A stretch of DNA of 16,610 nucleotides from NCBI GenBank assembly GCA_937136445.1, contig CAKZOQ010000589.1, positions 1 through 16,610 of the forward strand, read 5' to 3'. This document shows positions 7,264 to 15,216 of the stretch, in pieces (within the stretch, counting starts at the first letter, position 1; each line of letters starts with the position of its first letter). The notes beneath the pieces are model-generated. The model had not been told where the DNA came from. It saw only the letters and a list, made by a program, of their open reading frames with translations, and searched no databases. This DNA is from an uncultured Gemmatimonadota bacterium (GTDB taxonomy: Bacteria > Gemmatimonadota > Gemmatimonadetes > Longimicrobiales > Gaopeijiaceae). A program made the translations under genes and the position numbers.

Positions 7264-9082
7264 CCCGAGCCACCTGCGGTCCCTCCGCATCGCCCTCCTT
7301 CCGGTGGCGCTGGCGGCGACCTTCGTGTCGTGCGGTCCGGACAGCTCCGATGCCGGGGACACCGCCGCGTCGCCCTGGGTGCAGACGGCCTGGGCGGTGC
7401 GAGCCGATACGGTCCCCACTCCCTCGGCCGCGGCGGGGCTGGCGGGGGCGGGTGCTTCCGGAAGCCCCGAATCCCCGGAGGTGGACGCCGACCAGCCCTT
7501 CCGGCTCCGGTTCGAGTTGGAGTGGCCGGAGGACGGGGCAGTGGGGGAGGGCGAAGCAGCCCGATTCCAGCTCCAGGCGAGGCGGGGCGGGGGGAGCTGG
7601 GAGACGCTCCTGGCCCGGGATTTCCCGTATCCGGACGAGATCTCCACGCCTCCGGTGAGCATCGTGGACGCCACCACCTGGGCCCACGGCGCGACCACCG
7701 GCGACCTCCTGGACGGTTCGTCCACACCCTTCGTCGGAGGGTCCGCGGTGGCGCTGGACTCGGTAACGGCGACGGGGAGCCTCGAGGCCGGCGTCGCCGG
7801 ACCGGCCCACACCGAATGGGAGTGGCCGGTGGTGATCCGCCGGTACGCCGACGGCGCCGAGACCACCGAGGCCGGGGACGTGGTGGAGTTCCGGATGGTG
7901 GATGGCCTGGGCCGCCCGGTGGAGGCGCGGGGGAACGGGCCCGCCACGGTTCAGTTGCGCATCCCCGACGGCCTGCTCGGGGGTACCTTCGTGGAGACCC
8001 CGGGCGTGCTGGGGCCGTGGCAGGCCGACGACGGGACGCTGTACTTCCCCATGGAGCCGGCAGAGACCTTCAACGTGCTCATGACCGTCCGATCCGAGGA
8101 CTTCGGCGCTTCGTGGGCCGAGGTGGGCGGCACGGACCGGCCCGTCACCGACGACCTGGAGGGCTTCGCCACCGCCATGCACGACCGGCGCGTGTACATG
8201 CTCCATCAGGTCTCCGAGGCCACCTACCTGCACGCCTTCGCCACCACGGATGCGGCCTCGGACCCGGACTCCTGGGTGATCCAGGACGAGCTGGTGGCGG
8301 AGCATTCCGAGCCTCCGACGCAGGTGGCGGCGCTGGTGGCCCATCCCGACGGGGCCCTCACGGCCTTCTATGGCGACTCGCTGGGGCTTCGGTACCGGAC
8401 CCGGGAAGTGGACGGGAGCTGGGGAGACGAGGGTCGCATCGACGGGCCCGAAGGCACCGTGGCCTCCGGGGTCATGGCGGCGCGTGGCTCCGACGGCCGC
8501 ATCCACCTGGCCTACACCTCGGGTGACGCCCAGCGGCGGGACGTCTGGTACCGCGCCCTGTCGGCTGCGGGGGTCCTGGGCCAGCCGGTGAGGGTCGCCA
8601 CGGGGGTGGGCGTCACCGACGACGACATCGGCGCCGTGGCCCCCCTGGTCCACCTGCCGGAGCCTGGTCTCACCGTCGTGCCCTACCGGCTGGACGACGG
8701 CTACCTCTACGCCCGCATCGCCCGTCCCGACGGCACCCTCACGCCTCAGACCCGCGTCACCGACCGCCCGGTGGTCCAGAACGGCTCGGACTCGGAGCAG
8801 GTAGGCGCGGACGCAGTGGGCTTCGAGGGTCGGGTCATCCTCGCGGTCATCGACGAGGAGACCCGGGACCTTCGGACGGTGCAGGGGCGTCCCGGGCCCG
8901 ACGGGGCCATCCGCTGGGAGCCCGCCCGGCCCCTGGTGGACGACATCAACGCGCAGTGGGTACGTGGCCGGGTGATCCGCGACGAGGCGGGCGCGGCGGT
9001 CTACGGGCTGGTCTACGACGCCGGCTCCGACGGGGGTTCGGGGATGAATCGCTTCGTCGTCCTGCCGCTGGACGAAGGGTAG
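7253..9082 (+). CDS. Asp-box (sialidase-like) propeller lipoprotein
   Basis: The protein has 609 residues and starts at TTG 7253, inside the last codons of the TonB receptor gene. GGGGTG (about 7241-7246) sits 6 nt upstream as a Shine-Dalgarno-like site. A later in-frame GTG (7304) would cut the signal peptide away. The signal ends Phe-Val-Ser-Cys27, so it is a probable lipoprotein. A low-complexity linker (about 30-80) leads to a beta-sandwich-like region (82-240; the block TEWEWPVVIRRYADG is at about 187-201). A beta-propeller-like region runs from about 241 to the end. A near-canonical Asp-box, SEDFGASW (281-288), and repeated strand/turn blocks such as GSDGRIHLAYTSGD support a BNR/sialidase-superfamily fold. 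The full catalytic set of a sialidase is not evident, so I do not call it one. Coupled translation with the receptor suggests it works at the outer membrane with that transporter, perhaps as a ligand-capture partner; this is inference. Confidence 0.8.
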   Translation: MSPDPSHLRSLRIALLPVALAATFVSCGPDSSDAGDTAASPWVQTAWAVRADTVPTPSAAAGLAGAGASGSPESPEVDADQPFRLRFELEWPEDGAVGEGEAARFQLQARRGGGSWETLLARDFPYPDEISTPPVSIVDATTWAHGATTGDLLDGSSTPFVGGSAVALDSVTATGSLEAGVAGPAHTEWEWPVVIRRYADGAETTEAGDVVEFRMVDGLGRPVEARGNGPATVQLRIPDGLLGGTFVETPGVLGPWQADDGTLYFPMEPAETFNVLMTVRSEDFGASWAEVGGTDRPVTDDLEGFATAMHDRRVYMLHQVSEATYLHAFATTDAASDPDSWVIQDELVAEHSEPPTQVAALVAHPDGALTAFYGDSLGLRYRTREVDGSWGDEGRIDGPEGTVASGVMAARGSDGRIHLAYTSGDAQRRDVWYRALSAAGVLGQPVRVATGVGVTDDDIGAVAPLVHLPEPGLTVVPYRLDDGYLYARIARPDGTLTPQTRVTDRPVVQNGSDSEQVGADAVGFEGRVILAVIDEETRDLRTVQGRPGPDGAIRWEPARPLVDDINAQWVRGRVIRDEAGAAVYGLVYDAGSDGGSGMNRFVVLPLDEG

Positions 9083-9086
9083 GAGG

Positions 9087-9119
9087 CGCCCGCACCTGGG
9101 AGAGCCCGGAGGGCGGGCG
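9087..9119 (+). terminator. Stem-loop after the receptor-lipoprotein operon
   Basis: Starting 5 nt after the stop codon, 9087-9093 pairs with 9113-9119, 9095-9097 with 9110-9112 and 9098-9100 with 9105-9107. That gives 13 bp with small bulges and an AGAG loop. There is no T-run after it. Position and strength suit transcription termination before the NHL gene. Confidence 0.5.
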
Positions 9120-9134
9120 GGTGGTCCGTAGGAT

Positions 9135-9163
9135 TTGCTCCCGTATCGGATCCGCCGCATTCT
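9135..9163 (+). promoter_or_regulatory. Weak sigma-70-like promoter candidate for NHL gene
   Basis: TTGCTC (9135-9140) and CATTCT (9158-9163) are separated by 17 nt, upstream of the NHL lipoprotein gene and downstream of the stem-loop. The match is partial, so this is a guess supported mainly by position. Confidence 0.2.
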
Positions 9164-9250
9164 CGTAGCGTTCCGCCGTCTCGGCGGGGGACCGGGTCGG
9201 TGCGCTTCTCGCTGCGCTCCGCCCTCCTCCCGACGACTCCGATTCCCAGA

Positions 9251-9256
9251 GAGGAG
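9251..9256 (+). promoter_or_regulatory. Ribosome-binding site of the NHL lipoprotein gene
   Basis: GAGGAG lies 8 nt before the ATG at 9265 and is the clearest Shine-Dalgarno sequence in the window; it fixes that start. It partly overlaps the 8-bp palindrome GAGCGCTC (9254-9261). Confidence 0.75.
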
Positions 9257-9264
9257 CGCTCTCC

Positions 9265-10425
9265 ATGCTGCGATCGTCCGGTCTCCGCCCCCGTCCCCAC
9301 GTCCTTCTGGCCAGCCTGATCCTTCTCGCCCTGAGCGCCGGGTGCGCCGAGAGCGGTGGAGAAGCCGCGCCGGCCGCCGAGGCCGCCGCCACGGAAGCGG
9401 TCGCCTCCTCCAGCGCCGTGCCCACCTTCGAGATCGATCCGACCTGGCCGCAGGAGATGCCCGACCTCTGGGTCATGGGCTCCATCACCGGGGTCTTCGT
9501 GGACGCCCAGGACCACATCTGGGTGACGCACCTTCCCGAAACCCTGACGCCGGAGGAGCTGGGCGCCGAACAGGACCCGCCCCTGGGCACCTGCTGCACC
9601 ACCGCCCCGACGGTGGTCGTCTTCGACACGGACGGGGCCGTGGTCCAGGCCTGGGGACTCCAGGACGACGACATCTCGGAGTATCCGCGCAACTCCCACG
9701 GCATCTTCGTGGACCACAACGACTTCGTCTGGATCGGCACCTACCGGCATCATCGCGTGCAGAAGTTCACGCGGGACGGAGAACTGGTCATGACCATCGG
9801 GGAGTACGACGAGACCGGGGGCAGCAACGACCCCGACCTCCTCGGCGGTCCCGCAGGGATCTGGGTGGATCCCACCGACAACGAGGTCTTCGTGGCCGAC
9901 GGCTACGGCAACCGCCGGGTGATCGTCTTCGACGGAGAGAGCGGAGAATACCTCCGGCACTGGGGCGCGTACGGGGAGGAGCCCGACGACACCTACGAGT
10001 ACGACCGCGAGTCGAGCGAGTCTCCCCCGGCGGAGTTCTCCACGGTGCACGGCATCACCGGATCGGCGGACGGACGGATCTATGTGGCGGACCGTCGGGG
10101 GAACGGGGTGCAGGTCTTCGAGCAGGACGGGCCCTTCGTGGACGAGCGGGTGATCGCCCCCGAGACGCGCGCCTCGGGCTCGGCCTTCGTGCCGGTGCTC
10201 TCCCCGGACCCGGACCAGCAATGGCTCTACATGGCCGACGGTACCAACCACAAGATCTGGATCCTGCGCCGCTCCGATCTCGAGATCGTCGGGGAGTTCG
10301 GGCGGGGGGGACGGCAGCTCGGCCAGTTCCTTCGGCCCCACGGGCTGAGCGTCGATTCCCAGGGGCACCTCTATGTGGGAGAAGCGTCCACGGGCCGGCG
10401 GGTGCAACGCTTCCGGATGCGGTAG
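9265..10425 (+). CDS. NHL-repeat six-bladed beta-propeller lipoprotein
   Basis: The protein has 386 residues and its start is fixed by a strong SD. The signal peptide ends Leu-Ser-Ala-Gly-Cys27, a good lipobox, followed by an Ala/Glu-rich linker (28-52). The remainder is an NHL-type propeller. Blade motifs of the form G-hydrophobic-x-VD-x-x-x-x-hydrophobic-W/Y-V recur at about 76-90, 146-170, 198-225, 263-290, 318-346 and 360-385, with VADGYGNRRVIVFD and VADRRGNGVQVF as the clearest. Relatives include the NHL domain of peptidyl-alpha-hydroxyglycine alpha-amidating lyase and many secreted propellers of unknown role; lyase activity is not claimed here. A vicinal Cys pair (110-111) sits in a loop after the first blade and is the only Cys besides the lipid one. 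It is probably transcribed on its own, given the 182-bp upstream gap with a stem-loop. Its ligand is unknown. Confidence 0.85.
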   Translation: MLRSSGLRPRPHVLLASLILLALSAGCAESGGEAAPAAEAAATEAVASSSAVPTFEIDPTWPQEMPDLWVMGSITGVFVDAQDHIWVTHLPETLTPEELGAEQDPPLGTCCTTAPTVVVFDTDGAVVQAWGLQDDDISEYPRNSHGIFVDHNDFVWIGTYRHHRVQKFTRDGELVMTIGEYDETGGSNDPDLLGGPAGIWVDPTDNEVFVADGYGNRRVIVFDGESGEYLRHWGAYGEEPDDTYEYDRESSESPPAEFSTVHGITGSADGRIYVADRRGNGVQVFEQDGPFVDERVIAPETRASGSAFVPVLSPDPDQQWLYMADGTNHKIWILRRSDLEIVGEFGRGGRQLGQFLRPHGLSVDSQGHLYVGEASTGRRVQRFRMR

Positions 10426-10445
10426 CGCGGTCCTCGGGCTCCGCG
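10426..10445 (+). terminator. Short hairpin directly after NHL gene
   Basis: CGCGG (10426-10430) pairs with CCGCG (10441-10445) around a 10-nt loop immediately after the TAG stop. It is short and lacks a T-run, so it may be a weak terminator or chance. Confidence 0.3.
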
Positions 10446-10453
10446 TAGACGGC

Positions 10454-10459
10454 TATATT
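10454..10459 (+). promoter_or_regulatory. Candidate -10 element for the peptidase operon
   Basis: TATATT stands out as an AT-rich hexamer in very GC-rich surroundings, 44 nt before the ATG of the M14 peptidase gene. It would give a leader of about 35-40 nt. No good -35 is seen 16-18 nt upstream. Confidence 0.45.
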
Positions 10460-10503
10460 GGCGTCGACATCCGGATGAACCCCCTTCTCCAGCCACCGAC
10501 GTC

Positions 10504-13068
10504 ATGCCCCGTCCCGTTCCGCCCTCCTGTTCGATGCTCCTTCGCGCTCTGACCCTGGCGCTGTGCCTGTCCATGGGAGGGATTCCCCCGGTGGCGGCAC
10601 AGGGCCAGGAACCGCCCTCTCCCGCCCAGGTCCTGGGGTGGGAGTTGGGGGAACGCTTCAGCGACGTGGCCGCGGTGAACCGGTACTTCCACGCCCTGGC
10701 CGACGCTTCGGACCTTGTGAGCATCACGGAATACGGACGCTCCGTGGAGGGCCGGCCCCTGATCCAGGTCCTCATCGCCTCGGCGGAGCACCGGGGACGG
10801 CTGGAGGCGGTCCTCGACGCCAACCGGGAGCTCACCGACCCGGGTACGTCCGACGCCCGGGCCCGGGAGATCGCCGCCTCGAACCCGGCGGTGCTCTACT
10901 TCTCCTACGGCGTCCACGGGAACGAGTCGTCGTCGTCGGAGGCGGCCATGTGGACGGCCTGGGACCTGGTCCGCGATGCCGAGGGCGTGGCGGGGGTGAT
11001 GGATTCGGCGGTGGTGGTCCTCGACCCGGTGGTGAACCCCGACGGCCGGGACCGCTACGTGAACTTCTACCGCGCGACCCGGGGTCCCGAGGCCAACGCG
11101 GACCCCTCCACGCGGGAGCACGACGAGCCCTGGCCCGGCGGGCGGACCAACCACTACCACTTCGACCTGAACCGGGACTGGGCCTGGATGAGCCAGCCCG
11201 AGACCCGGGCGCGGCTGGCGACCTGGGATCGCTGGAATCCCCAGGTGCACGTGGACTTCCACGAGATGAGCCCGAATTCCACCTACTTCTTCTTCCCGCC
11301 GGCGACCCCCATCAACCCCATCTACCCGGAGCACACCCGCGTCTGGAACGAGCGCATCGGGGCGGGGAACGCGGCGGCCTTCGACGAGCGGGGTTGGCTC
11401 TACTTCACCGAGGAGACCTACGACGCCTTCTACCCGGGCTACGGCGACACCTGGCCCTCGCTCCTGGGCGCCATCGGCATGACCTACGAGCAGGCGGGAG
11501 GGGGCTCCGCCGGGCTGGCCTACGCCCGGGCCGACGGCGATACCCTCACCCTCCGGGACCGCGCCACCCACCACCGGGTCGCCGGCAACGCTACCCTCCG
11601 CACCGCCGCCACCGGCAAGACCGACCTCCTCCTGGGCTTCGCCGGCTTCCACCGCACGGTGGACGAGGGGCTGGAGGACATCCTCCTGGTGCCGGACGAG
11701 GGCTCGGCCCCTCGCCTCCACGCCCTCCTGGGGGAGCTCTCCGACCAGGGGATCCGCTACCAGGTGGCCGACGAGGCCTTCGACGCCGATGCCGAGCCCC
11801 ATCCAGGCTACGGCGCTCGCAGCCGCTTCCCGGACGGGGCGGTCCGGGTGCCGATGCGGCAGCCTCGAGGTCGCCTGGCCGCCACCCTGCTCCAGGCCGA
11901 GGTGCCGCTGGACGCCACCTACTCCTACGACGTGAGCGCCTGGTCCCGTCCCTACGCCTACGGGGTGGAGGGGCACGCCGCATCGGGCTCCGCGCTGGAC
12001 GGGGGGCCGTGGAACGACCCTGCCGCCATGGACCACGCGGCGGCCGGGCCCCCGGCTGGTGGGAGCTACGGGTACCTGGTGCCGCCGGGCTTCGGGAGCT
12101 GGCCCGGTCTGGTGGACTTCCTGGAGGACGGCGGCCGGGGTCGCGTCCTGGAGGACACGGTGCGGGTGGACGGCGTCCTCCACGCCCGGGGCACGGTCTT
12201 TCTTCCGGTGCACCTCAACGACGATCTCGAGGCTCGGCTGGCGTCCGCTGGACTGTCCATGGCCGTGCCGGTGACCTCGGCCCTCACCGAGAGCGGCCCG
12301 GACCTGGGCTCCGGAAGCCTGGGCGAGCTCGCCCTTCCGCGGGTGGCGCTCGTGGGGGGCGACGGGACCTCGGCCTACTCCTTCGGCACCCACCGCCACT
12401 TCCTGGACCACCGACTCGGCCTCCCCTTCGACGCCGTGGACGTGGGCGACCTGGAGGGACTCGAGCTCGCCGGCTACGACGTGCTGGTGCTGCCCGAGGG
12501 AGGGTCGGTGGGTCGGGGGCTCGACGAGGACACCCAGGCACGCCTCCAGCGATGGATCGAGGGCGGCGGCACCCTGGTGGCGGTGGGGAGCGGAGCCGCC
12601 GGATTGGAGGCCCTCACGGGGGTCGCCCTCCGGGAGGCCGCCGAGCCCTCTGAGGAGGAGCGGCTGGAACGGGCCCTTCGCCTTCGCGAGGAGCGGGAGC
12701 TTGAGGAGTGGGAGGAGGAGACGCCCGGGACGATCCTCCAGGCGCACCTGGACCCGGGCCACCCCCTGGCCTTCGGAGCCTCCGCGGCGACGGGCGAGCC
12801 CGGCATGTTCGTCCTGAGCTCCGGCAACGGATTCGAGCCCTCCGAGGACGTCGAGAGCCCCATCTGGTTCGGGGACGAGTTGGAGAAGGTCAGCGGCGTC
12901 ATCAGCGACGGCACCCTGGAGCGCCTCTCCCAGGCGGCCTGGGTGGTGGAAACATCCATGGGGCAGGGGAGCGTGATCCTCTTCGCCGACGACCCCCTCT
13001 TCCGGATGATGTGGTACGCCGGTTTCCAGCCCTACGCCAACGCACTCCTCCTGGGCCCGGCCTTCTGA
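10504..13068 (+). CDS. Secreted M14-family zinc carboxypeptidase-like protein
   Basis: The protein has 854 residues with a signal peptide (core about 12-26, Ala-Ala-Gln cleavage near 33). ATG 10504 is used; ATG 10534 is equally possible, and neither has a clear SD. The M14 catalytic domain covers about 50-345. HGNE gives zinc ligands His138 and Glu141, and DFHEM gives the third, His253. NPDGRDR (179-185) and LNRDW (222-226) carry the substrate-side Arg residues, and MTYEQAGG gives the general base Glu329. All key residues are present, so it should be active. A long C-terminal part follows. About 610-700 resembles a class-I glutamine-amidotransferase-like Rossmann fold (YDVLVLPEGGSVG, IEGGGTLVAVGSGA), but without a clear Cys nucleophile. 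A highly charged helix lies at 714-741. This domain order is known in large secreted M14 proteins. It probably trims peptides in the periplasm or outside. The next gene starts within its stop codon. Confidence 0.93.
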   Translation: MPRPVPPSCSMLLRALTLALCLSMGGIPPVAAQGQEPPSPAQVLGWELGERFSDVAAVNRYFHALADASDLVSITEYGRSVEGRPLIQVLIASAEHRGRLEAVLDANRELTDPGTSDARAREIAASNPAVLYFSYGVHGNESSSSEAAMWTAWDLVRDAEGVAGVMDSAVVVLDPVVNPDGRDRYVNFYRATRGPEANADPSTREHDEPWPGGRTNHYHFDLNRDWAWMSQPETRARLATWDRWNPQVHVDFHEMSPNSTYFFFPPATPINPIYPEHTRVWNERIGAGNAAAFDERGWLYFTEETYDAFYPGYGDTWPSLLGAIGMTYEQAGGGSAGLAYARADGDTLTLRDRATHHRVAGNATLRTAATGKTDLLLGFAGFHRTVDEGLEDILLVPDEGSAPRLHALLGELSDQGIRYQVADEAFDADAEPHPGYGARSRFPDGAVRVPMRQPRGRLAATLLQAEVPLDATYSYDVSAWSRPYAYGVEGHAASGSALDGGPWNDPAAMDHAAAGPPAGGSYGYLVPPGFGSWPGLVDFLEDGGRGRVLEDTVRVDGVLHARGTVFLPVHLNDDLEARLASAGLSMAVPVTSALTESGPDLGSGSLGELALPRVALVGGDGTSAYSFGTHRHFLDHRLGLPFDAVDVGDLEGLELAGYDVLVLPEGGSVGRGLDEDTQARLQRWIEGGGTLVAVGSGAAGLEALTGVALREAAEPSEEERLERALRLREERELEEWEEETPGTILQAHLDPGHPLAFGASAATGEPGMFVLSSGNGFEPSEDVESPIWFGDELEKVSGVISDGTLERLSQAAWVVETSMGQGSVILFADDPLFRMMWYAGFQPYANALLLGPAF

Positions 13069-14138
13069 TGGACGTGCGGGTGGGCGCCGGGCTCCTGACG
13101 CTAAGTCTGGGGCTGGGGGGGCTGGCCCCGGCCTCGGCCCAGGAGCCCGTGTCGTGGGGCGAGGAGCCCGTCTTCCACACGTTCAGCATCGTGGCCATCG
13201 ATCCCGCCACCGGCGAGTCCGGGGTGGCGGTGACCACCCGGCGACCCTGCGTGGGGAACGCCGTGCCCTGGGCCCGCCCCGGCGTCGGGGCCGTGGCCAC
13301 CCAGGGCGGCACCCGGATCGAGTACGGGAACGACGTCCTGGACCTCCTGGAGGAGGGGCTGTCGGCGGCGGAGGCGCTGGAGCGTGTGGTGGCCGCCGAC
13401 GAAGGGCGCGCGCGACGTCAGGTGGGGGTCATCGACATGCAGGGGCGGACGGCCCAGTGGACGGGCTCCGGCCAGTACGGCGAAGAGGCCCGCGGCGACT
13501 GGGTGCACGAGCGCACCGGAGCCACCTGGGCCGTGCAGGGGAACGCCCTGGTGACCGTACGGGTGGTGGACTCGGTGGCGGCGGCCTTCGAGGCCTCCGC
13601 GGGCCAGGACCGCCACCTCGCCGACCGGATGATCGAGGCCATCGCCGTGGGACAAGCCATGGGCGGCGACGGCCGGCACGGCGCGACGCAGTCGGCGGCG
13701 GTGCTGGTGGCGGACCCCCGACCGGGGAGGTCGGGTCGTCCCGACGGGATCACGGCGGACATCCACGTCTGCGAGCACCCGGCGCCCGTCGCCGAGATGC
13801 GCCGCATCTACGATACCGTCTCCGAGACCCTGGGCTTCCGTACCCTCCAGGGCTTTGCGGGACGGGACGTCCTGCAGCTCAAGCTCATGCTCCACGCCCT
13901 GGGCCACTACCGCCCCGAGGCAGACGGGCTTGATCTGGAGGGTCCGGGGGCCGAACGCTACGGACCGGAGCTCATGGCTGCGGTGGACACCTTCCGAACG
14001 CAGGAAGGATGGGCCACCGAGGTGCCGGGCTTCGTGGACGACCGCACGGTGGCACGACTCTGGGAACGCCTGGCCGAGACCGGGGAGATGGAGCGGGTCC
14101 GGACGGCGGTCCGGGCGCTCTCGCAGGTGAACCGCTGA
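13068..14138 (+). CDS. Exported DUF1028 protein with peptidoglycan-binding-like domain
   Basis: The protein has 356 residues. The start codon shares one base with the stop of the peptidase gene (TGATG, 13066-13070), a coupling arrangement, and there is no separate SD. The frame is open further upstream inside the peptidase gene, but a signal peptide (residues 1-24, Ala-Ser-Ala cleavage) begins exactly here. DUF1028 spans about 37-245: HTFSIVAIDPATGESGVAV, then VPWARPGVGAVATQ, then WAVQGNALV near 154-162. DUF1028 belongs to the Ntn-hydrolase-like fold group, with no settled activity. Residues about 265-335 (LQLKLMLHALGHY, then YGPELMAAVDTF) look like the peptidoglycan-binding-like domain often appended to DUF1028. 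Being exported, wall-targeted and coupled to a carboxypeptidase suggests a role in peptide or wall-fragment processing; that is inference. Family assignment is firm, function is not. Confidence 0.9.
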   Translation: MDVRVGAGLLTLSLGLGGLAPASAQEPVSWGEEPVFHTFSIVAIDPATGESGVAVTTRRPCVGNAVPWARPGVGAVATQGGTRIEYGNDVLDLLEEGLSAAEALERVVAADEGRARRQVGVIDMQGRTAQWTGSGQYGEEARGDWVHERTGATWAVQGNALVTVRVVDSVAAAFEASAGQDRHLADRMIEAIAVGQAMGGDGRHGATQSAAVLVADPRPGRSGRPDGITADIHVCEHPAPVAEMRRIYDTVSETLGFRTLQGFAGRDVLQLKLMLHALGHYRPEADGLDLEGPGAERYGPELMAAVDTFRTQEGWATEVPGFVDDRTVARLWERLAETGEMERVRTAVRALSQVNR

Positions 14139-14154
14139 CGACCTCGCCCCGACC

Positions 14155-15054
14155 TCAGGGGCGCCGGGCCAGCATTTCCTTCCGCCAGTCGTCGTAGCGC
14201 GCCCGAAGCTCCACCAGGGGGTTGGCCCCACCCACCGAATCGGTCACCGAGAGGGCGAGCCAGGGGGCCTCGCCGGTGCCCTGGTCGCTCACCCCGATGT
14301 CCCGGGTGGCGTAGGGCGGGTCGCCGCCGCGAGCCACGAGGATCACGGCGGTGGCGGCGGTCTGGATGAAGGCGTCGGTGTTGCAGCGCACATCCCCGCC
14401 GGCGATGGCCCCGGCCTCCAGCCCCCGGAGGAGCCGGTCCGGAAGAAGGTTGCGTCCGGCGGCGTCCCGGCGCTGGAAGGCGGCGAGGGCGTCGGCCACC
14501 ACCTCGTGGCTCACCAGGGTATTCCCCTGTGCGCTCACCGCCATCTGGGCGTCGGCCATGACCCCGGCCCAGGCCGGGTTCTCCTCGTCGTCCGCTCGTG
14601 CCAGGATGGCCTCCCCGGTGAAGCCCGCCACCTCGGCGCCCCCCTCGCCGTCCAGCGTCACCACCCCGTACTGGCGCCGGTCGAGTCCCGAATCCGGCAG
14701 CTCCCGGGTGACGCGTCGGATCACCGCCCCGGCATCCAGCTCGTCGCGGAGGGCGTCGTAGACCACGTTCCGGTTGGTCAGGTCCCAGGCGGCCTGCACC
14801 GCCGCGACGCCGTGCCCCGGAACCAGGGCGCCCACGGCGTCTCCGAAGGTCTCGGGGACGCAGGAGGCCATGGCGATCCCCACGTCACCGGTGGCGGGGT
14901 CCGCCGCCACCACCGACCAGGTCGTCATGTCCAGGGTGGAGGGGGTGGGGTCGGGGGGAGGCAGAGGGGTACAGGCGGTCAGGCCGGCGAGGCCGAGCCC
15001 GAGCCCGAGTGCGGGGATGAGGGCCAGGCGGGAACGGGGCTGGGCATGGGTCAT
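14155..15054 (-). CDS. DUF1028 lipoprotein
   Basis: The protein has 299 residues from ATG 15054. The open frame extends upstream into the next gene's region, but the signal peptide starts here and ends in a good lipobox, Leu-Thr-Ala-Cys28. A Pro-rich linker (29-42) follows. DUF1028 covers about 44-245: TTWSVVAADPATGDVGIAM, ALVPGHGVAAVQAAW, and AVSAQGNTLVS at 172-182. It is an evident paralogue of the plus-strand DUF1028 protein that it faces across a 16-nt gap, but it has no peptidoglycan-binding extension. In its place it has a short tail (about 245-299) with LVELRARYDDW near the end. Cys65 and Cys224 are extra. The lipid anchor puts it on a membrane, while the paralogue is wall-targeted. 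No SD of quality precedes the ATG. The substrate is unknown. An Ntn-type enzyme activated by cleavage near Thr44/Thr45 is a possibility I cannot confirm. Confidence 0.88.
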   Translation of the reverse strand: MTHAQPRSRLALIPALGLGLGLAGLTACTPLPPPDPTPSTLDMTTWSVVAADPATGDVGIAMASCVPETFGDAVGALVPGHGVAAVQAAWDLTNRNVVYDALRDELDAGAVIRRVTRELPDSGLDRRQYGVVTLDGEGGAEVAGFTGEAILARADDEENPAWAGVMADAQMAVSAQGNTLVSHEVVADALAAFQRRDAAGRNLLPDRLLRGLEAGAIAGGDVRCNTDAFIQTAATAVILVARGGDPPYATRDIGVSDQGTGEAPWLALSVTDSVGGANPLVELRARYDDWRKEMLARRP

Positions 15055-15216
15055 GGGAATCCGGGTGGGAGGATGGCCCCGAGGATGGCTCGGTCCCGTC
15101 GGTCCTACAAGGGCCTTCGCCCGTCCCATCCTGGACATGGGTTTGCGTCGCCACCGCCCACGAATCCAGCTTCTGGACCCGCACTGCCCTGAACTCCCTT
15201 CCGTCACGGACCCTCC

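Noticed and set aside
7220..9160. 646-codon antisense open frame over the Asp-box lipoprotein gene
   Set aside because: Composition is dominated by Arg, Gly, Pro and His, with no recognisable domain and no SD; a shadow of the real gene.
10453..12762. 769-codon antisense open frame over the M14 gene
   Set aside because: All catalytic motifs are on the plus strand; the antisense product is low-complexity without a family match.
12708..13067. Upstream extension of the plus-strand DUF1028 gene into the peptidase gene
   Set aside because: The signal peptide begins exactly at 13068 and the extension overlaps conserved peptidase coding sequence in another frame.
15069..15089. GAGGATGGC direct repeat in the divergent gap
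   Set aside because: Two 9-bp copies 12 bp apart; too short and too few to call an operator or repeat element in GC-rich DNA.
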